Below, piece by piece: positions 14,994 to 19,142 of a DNA stretch of 19,142 nucleotides; within the stretch, counting starts at the first letter, position 1, and the number at the start of each line of letters is the position of its first letter. The notes under the pieces are model-generated. The model was not told the origin of the DNA, ran no database searches, and saw only the letters and a list, made by a program, of their open reading frames with translations. Source of the stretch: an uncultured Prevotellaceae bacterium (GTDB lineage Bacteria; Bacteroidota; Bacteroidia; Bacteroidales; Bacteroidaceae); NCBI GenBank assembly GCA_937902455.1, contig CALELI010000097.1:1-19142 (forward strand), written 5' to 3'. Position numbers and translations under genes: made by a program.

Positions 14994-16472
14994 TTGGTTT
15001 CAGTAAGTACACATAGCAACAAGGGAATATTCCTTTCGGTCGACTGGATGGCAGTTGGCCTATGGTTTATCCTTCTCGTATGGGGATGGTTCTCTGTCTG
15101 TGGAGCTTGTTATGATTTCTCCAATCCCGACCTTCTCACATGGAACTCCAATTCCGGGAAGCAACTTATCTGGATAGTCACGGCGATCATCCTGGCAGGA
15201 ACTCTGCTGCTCATCGAGAAGAAATTTTATTGCGACATCTCCAAGTCGCTCTATATCGGAATGATGTTGCTCCTTCTGCTCACTGTGTTTATTGCTCCTG
15301 ATACAAAGGGTTCCCGCTCGTGGATTCCTATTGGCCCTATAAAGCTCCAGCCGGCTGAGCTGGCGAAGTTCTCTGTGGCATTGGCACTTGCAAAGGTGAT
15401 GGATCGCTATGGCTTCAATATCCACAACCGTCATGACTTCCTGCAGGCACTTGGAATCATCCTCTTGCCGATTCTCCTGATTCTCATGGAGAAAGAGACG
15501 GGTTCTGCCCTGGTGTATCTGGCGCTCTTCCTTGTGATGTATCGGGAGGGAATGACGGGGTCGGTCCTTTTCGCGGCCTTTGCCTTCATTGTCTATTTTG
15601 TGGTCGGCATGAAGTTCGGGAATGAGTTCATAACCAATATGCCTACATCTGTAGGTGAGTTCTGGGTACTTCTCCTCACATATCTCTTCACGTTAGGAAT
15701 GGTGTGCGTCTACTGCAAGGACGGCACTGTCATAAAGAACCTGGTACTCTATGGAGGTGGTGCGCAGCTGTTGGCGTGGTTGTTCTCGGCATTCGTCATC
15801 CCGTTCAATGTCTGCATCATCCAGTTGATAGTCGATATCGTGATGATACTCTATCTTGGGTATATGGCCCTGGCCACACGCTATCATAAATATGCGCTCA
15901 TCACTCTGTTTGCGGCTTTGTCTACGCTATCGTTCTATGTCTGCGACTATGTGTTCCAGCATGTACTGCGTGACCACCAGCGAATCAGGGTCGAGATACT
16001 TCTCGGCACGAAGGATGACCCACGTGGAGCTGGTTACAATGTCAATCAGGCGAAGATTGCCATTGGTTCTGGCGGTTTTGCAGGAAAGGGATTCCTGAAA
16101 GGTACTCAGACGAAGCTGAAGTATGTTCCGGAGCAGGACACCGACTTCATCTTCTGTACTGTCGGCGAGGAGGATGGCTTCATCGGCAGTGTAGGTGTGC
16201 TATTATTATATCTGCTGTTCATCATTCGCCTGTTCATCCTTGCTGAGCGACAACCAGATACCCTTGGACGAGTGTATGGCTATTCGGTGGGGTGCATACT
16301 TCTTTTCCATCTTTTCGTGAATGTGGGAATGGTACTGGGCATGACACCTGTCATCGGAATACCGTTGCCGTTCTTCAGTTACGGAGGCTCATCCCTCTGG
16401 GGATTCACGACCCTTCTCTTCATCTTCCTCAGAATGGATGCCGAACGCCACATGAAACAACTGAATACATAA
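14994..16472 (+). CDS. rodA: Peptidoglycan glycosyltransferase RodA (SEDS family)
   Basis: Polytopic membrane enzyme that polymerises lipid II and partners PBP2. 492 residues with about ten hydrophobic segments; SEDS marks include KGSRSWIPIGPIKLQPAE, the GAGYNVNQAKIAIGSGGFAGKG and FLKGTQTKLKYVPEQDTDFIF run, and the terminal GIPLPFFSYGGSS. It is longer than E. coli RodA (about 370) owing to an extra hydrophobic region in the middle (about 200-300), which I recall as usual in Bacteroidetes. The start is TTG at 14994: an in-frame stop lies at 14988-14990 and the next ATG (15048) would remove the cytoplasmic tail. No clear ribosome-binding site. Last gene of the operon. Confidence 0.93.
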   Translation: MVSVSTHSNKGIFLSVDWMAVGLWFILLVWGWFSVCGACYDFSNPDLLTWNSNSGKQLIWIVTAIILAGTLLLIEKKFYCDISKSLYIGMMLLLLLTVFIAPDTKGSRSWIPIGPIKLQPAELAKFSVALALAKVMDRYGFNIHNRHDFLQALGIILLPILLILMEKETGSALVYLALFLVMYREGMTGSVLFAAFAFIVYFVVGMKFGNEFITNMPTSVGEFWVLLLTYLFTLGMVCVYCKDGTVIKNLVLYGGGAQLLAWLFSAFVIPFNVCIIQLIVDIVMILYLGYMALATRYHKYALITLFAALSTLSFYVCDYVFQHVLRDHQRIRVEILLGTKDDPRGAGYNVNQAKIAIGSGGFAGKGFLKGTQTKLKYVPEQDTDFIFCTVGEEDGFIGSVGVLLLYLLFIIRLFILAERQPDTLGRVYGYSVGCILLFHLFVNVGMVLGMTPVIGIPLPFFSYGGSSLWGFTTLLFIFLRMDAERHMKQLNT

Positions 16473-16475
16473 TAT

Positions 16476-16552
16476 AGTTAACAGTTAATAGTTAACAGTT
16501 AATAGTTAACAGTTAATAGTTAACAGTTAATAGTTGACAGTTAATAGTTAAC
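16476..16552. repeat. Array of eleven 7-bp repeats after rodA
   Basis: AGTTAAC and AGTTAAT alternate for eleven units (16476-16552) with one change (AGTTGAC at 16532). It begins 3 nt after the rodA stop. Each unit carries TAA (or TGA in the variant), so all three frames are closed within 21 nt. The number of units is likely to vary between strains. Confidence 0.9.
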
Positions 16553-16625
16553 AGGACTCCGAGCTTTGCGAAGAAACAATGAATGAATAATAAATAATGG
16601 CTAACGGCAAATACATATCATTGCT

Positions 16626-17603
16626 ATGAATAAGTTACGTGTAGGAATCATCGGTGCCGGCTGGATTGCCGACAAGATGGCGGAGGCACTGTCTCCTCTG
16701 GATGAGGCAGAAGTATTGGCCATTGCATCCCGTTCGCTTGAGAAGGCTCGTCAGTTTGCTGATGAGAGGGGTATAATCAGGGCGTATGGGAGTTATGAGG
16801 AACTGGTAGAAGACCCTGATGTCGACCTTGTCTATGTAGCCACTCCCCATTCCTACCATTATCCACATGCACGTCTGGCTCTGGAACACGGTAAGCCTGT
16901 ACTTGTGGAGAAGGCATTCACAGCCAATGCACGTGAGGCAGAGGCACTGCTTACTTTAGCTCGCGAACGACACCTCTTCATTACAGAAGCCATCTGGACG
17001 AGGTATATGCCACTGTCAATGAAGGTGAAGGAGATAATGGATAGTGGGATTATCGGTGAACCGAGAATCCTGACTGCCACTCTCTGCTATGAGATGGAGC
17101 AGAAGGAGAGAATCATTCGTCCTGACCTTTGTGGAGGAGCATTGCTTGATCTCGGTGTGTATGTCCTCAATTTTGCAAGGATGTATTTCGGTACCGACAT
17201 CGTGCGCACTGTGACCAACTGCCACCTCGGTCCTTCTGGAATGGATATGATGGAGAGCATCTCGTTGAGTTTCAGAGATGGACGGATGGCAAATCTTCAG
17301 GCAGGATGTCTTACCCTGAATGACCGTCAAGGTATAATAAGCGGTAAGGAGGGCTATATACGGATTGACAACGTGAACTGCCCGGAGAGAATAGAAGTGT
17401 GGCGGAACTATGAACTGGTTGAAGTCTACGAGCGGCCAGAGGGAATGGTCAACGGATACGAATATCAGGTGCTTGAATGTAAGCGCTGTCTTGAGGCAGG
17501 ACTGACTGAATCGCCAATGATGCCACACGAGGAAACCCTCTCCATCATGCGGCAGATGGATGCTCTTCGCAAGGACTGGGGCGTGAAATATCCTATGGAT
17601 TAG
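16626..17603 (+). CDS. Gfo/Idh/MocA-family NAD(P)-dependent oxidoreductase
   Basis: A 325-residue soluble oxidoreductase. The N-terminal Rossmann fold opens with VGIIGAGWIA (residues 6-15); VYVATPHSYHYPHA, the catalytic-lysine motif VLVEKAFT, TEAIWTRYMP and GGALLDLGVYVL place it nearest to the dihydrodiol dehydrogenase/glucose-fructose oxidoreductase branch. The substrate is probably a sugar or related polyol; it cannot be named from sequence. No strong promoter match is visible upstream; the spacer has heptamer-like text (AATGAAT, GGCTAAC, GGCAAAT). The stop codon overlaps that of the convergent phosphopantetheinyl transferase gene (shared TTAG, 17600-17603). Confidence 0.88.
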   Translation: MNKLRVGIIGAGWIADKMAEALSPLDEAEVLAIASRSLEKARQFADERGIIRAYGSYEELVEDPDVDLVYVATPHSYHYPHARLALEHGKPVLVEKAFTANAREAEALLTLARERHLFITEAIWTRYMPLSMKVKEIMDSGIIGEPRILTATLCYEMEQKERIIRPDLCGGALLDLGVYVLNFARMYFGTDIVRTVTNCHLGPSGMDMMESISLSFRDGRMANLQAGCLTLNDRQGIISGKEGYIRIDNVNCPERIEVWRNYELVEVYERPEGMVNGYEYQVLECKRCLEAGLTESPMMPHEETLSIMRQMDALRKDWGVKYPMD

Positions 17604-18175
17604 TTTCCGACAGCAACTGACCAGGCATATTGCTTGGTCAGATTTGTTTTCGTGTCGACTCGTTCAGGGCCGGAAAGTGCGGTGTGCAGGTCGTCGGTGA
17701 TGCCTGTGCCACGGAGCTTGAGTACGGCCTCCTTGCGTGTCCAGAGCCTTGTGAACTCCGCGGTAGGGTCTTCGGACGAAGCTATCTGCTGACGCTCCTC
17801 GGGGTTCATGGTCATTTCGAGCAGACCATGTTCTGCATCGCGGAAACTCTCGATGTCGATTCCCACAGGATGATTGGCCACTACTACGGCAATGCCGTTC
17901 TTGCAGTGACTGATGTTGAAGAACAGGTCGGGGTGGTCGGCAAGGAATGGCTTTTCATGTTCGTTGTAGTTGAAGGTCAGAGGCAGCGGAATGTCAGGAC
18001 GCATTCTTGCGATGATTCCCTGAAGCATCACGGCAGCTTTCAGACAGGCATACTGTCCGAAGGTGAAACGGAACTTCAGTGCCTGTTCACGCCTCTGTCC
18101 AGACACTAAGGGCAGCATACGGCTGACTTCTTCTGCCGTACACTGCTCCATGTCGTCAAATATCTCTATTTCCAC
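17600..18175 (-). CDS. 4'-phosphopantetheinyl transferase (Sfp-like)
   Basis: Transfers phosphopantetheine from CoA to carrier proteins. A 191-residue protein with the paired motifs of the superfamily: FNISHCKNGIAVVVA, VGIDIE (magnesium ligands D107 and E109) and LWTRKEAVLKLRGTGI (W145, K148, E149, K153). The start used is GTG at 18173-18175; an ATG exists at codon 9 (18149-18151), but the first residues are duplicated upstream in similar form, which suggests they were coding. It lies downstream of deoD on the same strand, separated by 114 bp of repeats. The carrier-protein partner is not in the window. Confidence 0.85.
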   Translation of the reverse strand: MEIEIFDDMEQCTAEEVSRMLPLVSGQRREQALKFRFTFGQYACLKAAVMLQGIIARMRPDIPLPLTFNYNEHEKPFLADHPDLFFNISHCKNGIAVVVANHPVGIDIESFRDAEHGLLEMTMNPEERQQIASSEDPTAEFTRLWTRKEAVLKLRGTGITDDLHTALSGPERVDTKTNLTKQYAWSVAVGN

Positions 18176-18267
18176 TTTTAATTTTTTAAGCCATTAGCTG
18201 TTATTTAGGCTGTTAGCTGTTAGCCATTTAGGGACCCTCCCCATGTCGTCGAATATCTCTATTTCCA
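18148..18267 (-). repeat. 27-bp direct repeat flanking a heptamer block at the start of the transferase gene
   Basis: 18148-18174 and 18241-18267 match at 26 of 27 positions. The first is codons 2-10 of the phosphopantetheinyl transferase; the second lies closer to deoD and reads TTGGAAATAGAGATATTC on the minus strand. The 66 bp between (18175-18240) hold 7-bp-period units of the GCCATTA/GCTGTTA type. It looks like a duplication of the original gene start by an insertion or by slippage. Confidence 0.8.
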
Positions 18268-18289
18268 AGATTGTGGTGTGTAGGAATGT

Positions 18290-18997
18290 TTAATCCACTA
18301 AACTGAATGCCACGTCCATCATTCTTGTGAAACTGTTCTGGCGCTCTTCAGCAGAAGTGGCAGTGCCGTCTACGATACTGTCGCTGACGGTGAGTACGCA
18401 GAGTGCCTGCTTGCCTGCCTTTATGGCATTGGAGTAGAGGGCAGTGGCTTCCATCTCGATTGCCAGGACACCCATCTTCTGCCATTTTCTCCAGTGCTCG
18501 TTCTCGTCGTAGAATGTGTCGGATGAGAGCACGTTGCCGACCTTGTAGCCGTAACCAAGCTTTTCGCAGTTGCGGACAGCCTTATAGAGAAGGTCGAAGC
18601 TGGCGATTGGGGCGAAGGTCCCAGGAAGATTGAATCCGTTGAGATAGTTGGAATCCGTACATGCTGCCTGAGCAAATACGATGTCGCCCAGTTTCATGCC
18701 TGGCTGGATGCAGCCGGCTGTTCCTACGCGGATGATTGTCTTCACGTTGTAGAAGTTGAAGAGCTCGTATGTGTAGATGGCAATGGAAGGGATACCCATT
18801 CCGTGTCCCATCACACTGACGCGCTTGCCGTTGTGAGTGCCTGTGAAGCCAAGCATTCCACGGACACCGTTGAACTGTATTGGATTCTCGAGATAATGTT
18901 CTGCCATGAACTTGGCACGAAGCGGGTCACCGCTCATAATGACGGTTTCGGCAATGTCACCGAGTTGTGCCGCATTGTGTGGAGTTGGTACTGACAT
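18290..18997 (-). CDS. deoD: Purine-nucleoside phosphorylase DeoD
   Basis: Phosphorolysis of purine (deoxy)nucleosides to base and (deoxy)ribose-1-phosphate; the hexameric trimer-of-dimers type. 235 residues, the usual length. Visible marks: MSGDPLRAK (phosphate-binding Arg), MGHGMGIPSIAIY, RVGTAGCI, VGNVLSSDTFY, AIEMEATALY (ribose-binding Met-Glu) and TVSDSI with the catalytic Asp. ATG at 18995-18997 begins MSVPTPHNAAQ, typical for the family. No TAnnTTTG box is visible upstream on the minus strand within the window. Functional in all visible respects. Confidence 0.95.
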   Translation of the reverse strand: MSVPTPHNAAQLGDIAETVIMSGDPLRAKFMAEHYLENPIQFNGVRGMLGFTGTHNGKRVSVMGHGMGIPSIAIYTYELFNFYNVKTIIRVGTAGCIQPGMKLGDIVFAQAACTDSNYLNGFNLPGTFAPIASFDLLYKAVRNCEKLGYGYKVGNVLSSDTFYDENEHWRKWQKMGVLAIEMEATALYSNAIKAGKQALCVLTVSDSIVDGTATSAEERQNSFTRMMDVAFSLVD

Positions 18998-19058
18998 AAG
19001 ATAAATTTTATAAGATTATTTAATTTAAGTTTCCATTTGCTACACTCTCTTCACCTCT

Positions 19059-19116
19059 TCAATGGTCTTTACACCCCCTTCGGTTCCTCAATGGTCTTTA
19101 CACCCCCTTCGGTTCC
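19059..19116. repeat. Two perfect 29-bp tandem copies near the window edge
   Basis: 19059-19087 and 19088-19116 are identical (units start TCAATGGTCTTTACACCC). There is no spacer, so this is not CRISPR-like. Confidence 0.85.
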
Positions 19117-19130
19117 CCCGTTATCGGGGG
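19115..19130. other. GC-rich hairpin CCCCCG-TTAT-CGGGGG
   Basis: A perfect 6-bp GC stem with a 4-nt loop directly after the 29-bp tandem repeat. No U-run follows in the visible sequence, so a terminator role is unproven. It lies upstream of deoD; what it belongs to lies outside the window. Confidence 0.5.
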
Positions 19131-19142
19131 ACGGAAACGTTA

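Noticed and set aside
16476..16552. Possible CRISPR array
   Set aside because: Units are 7 bp, contiguous and without unique spacers; it is a simple tandem array.
19059..19116. Possible CRISPR repeats of 29 bp
   Set aside because: The two copies abut with no spacer and no cas gene is present in the window.

Overview
The window looks like Bacteroidales chromosome, most likely Prevotella-like. Three independent signs support this: upstream boxes match the Bacteroidetes sigma-ABfr promoter (TTTG, about 20 nt, TAnnTTTG) in front of several genes; the protein families and their order (mreB-mreC-mreD-mrdA-rodA, a short-form SpeA, the carboxy(nor)spermidine dehydrogenase/decarboxylase pair, PaaK with an ACT protein) are those usual in this order; and the spacers are full of short tandem repeats. 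I see no transposase, phage gene, CRISPR array, tRNA or rRNA.

Region 1 (1-488): the tail of an outer-membrane-protein-like reading frame entering from the left. It runs head-on into a truncated nspC near position 435, so the first ~440 bases are a junction between two unrelated broken genes (a real rearrangement or an assembly chimera).

Region 2 (380-6311, minus strand): a polyamine cluster read right to left: speA arginine decarboxylase, a SpeE-like aminopropyltransferase, a SpeB-type agmatinase, a carboxy(nor)spermidine dehydrogenase and NspC decarboxylase. Together they can take arginine to spermidine through aspartate semialdehyde, without decarboxylated SAM. The SpeE homologue has lost several substrate-binding acidic residues and no speD is present, so its role is open. 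The spacers hold a repeated stem-loop plus heptamer element and a 99-bp perfect repeat.

Region 3 (6312-6688): a 377-bp divergent spacer made of repeat modules, with a minus promoter for speA and a plus promoter for pgeF that lies on a 45-bp repeat.

Region 4 (6689-10525, plus): pgeF (YfiH/LACC1 family, with an internal N-terminal deletion), two tandem PaaK aryl-CoA ligases overlapping by 4 nt, and a double ACT-domain protein.

Region 5 (10526-16552, plus): a long hairpin, a promoter, and the complete rod-shape/elongasome operon mreB, mreC, mreD, mrdA (PBP2), rodA, ending in an array of eleven 7-bp repeats.

Region 6 (16626-19142): a Gfo/Idh/MocA oxidoreductase (plus) whose stop codon overlaps that of a convergent 4'-phosphopantetheinyl transferase, then deoD (minus), and a 29-bp tandem repeat with a GC hairpin at the edge.

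The main unexplained theme is that nearly every non-coding spacer is built of degenerate 7-bp repeats, often with a stop triplet in each unit, sometimes folded into strong inverted repeats or supplying the last codons of the adjacent gene.
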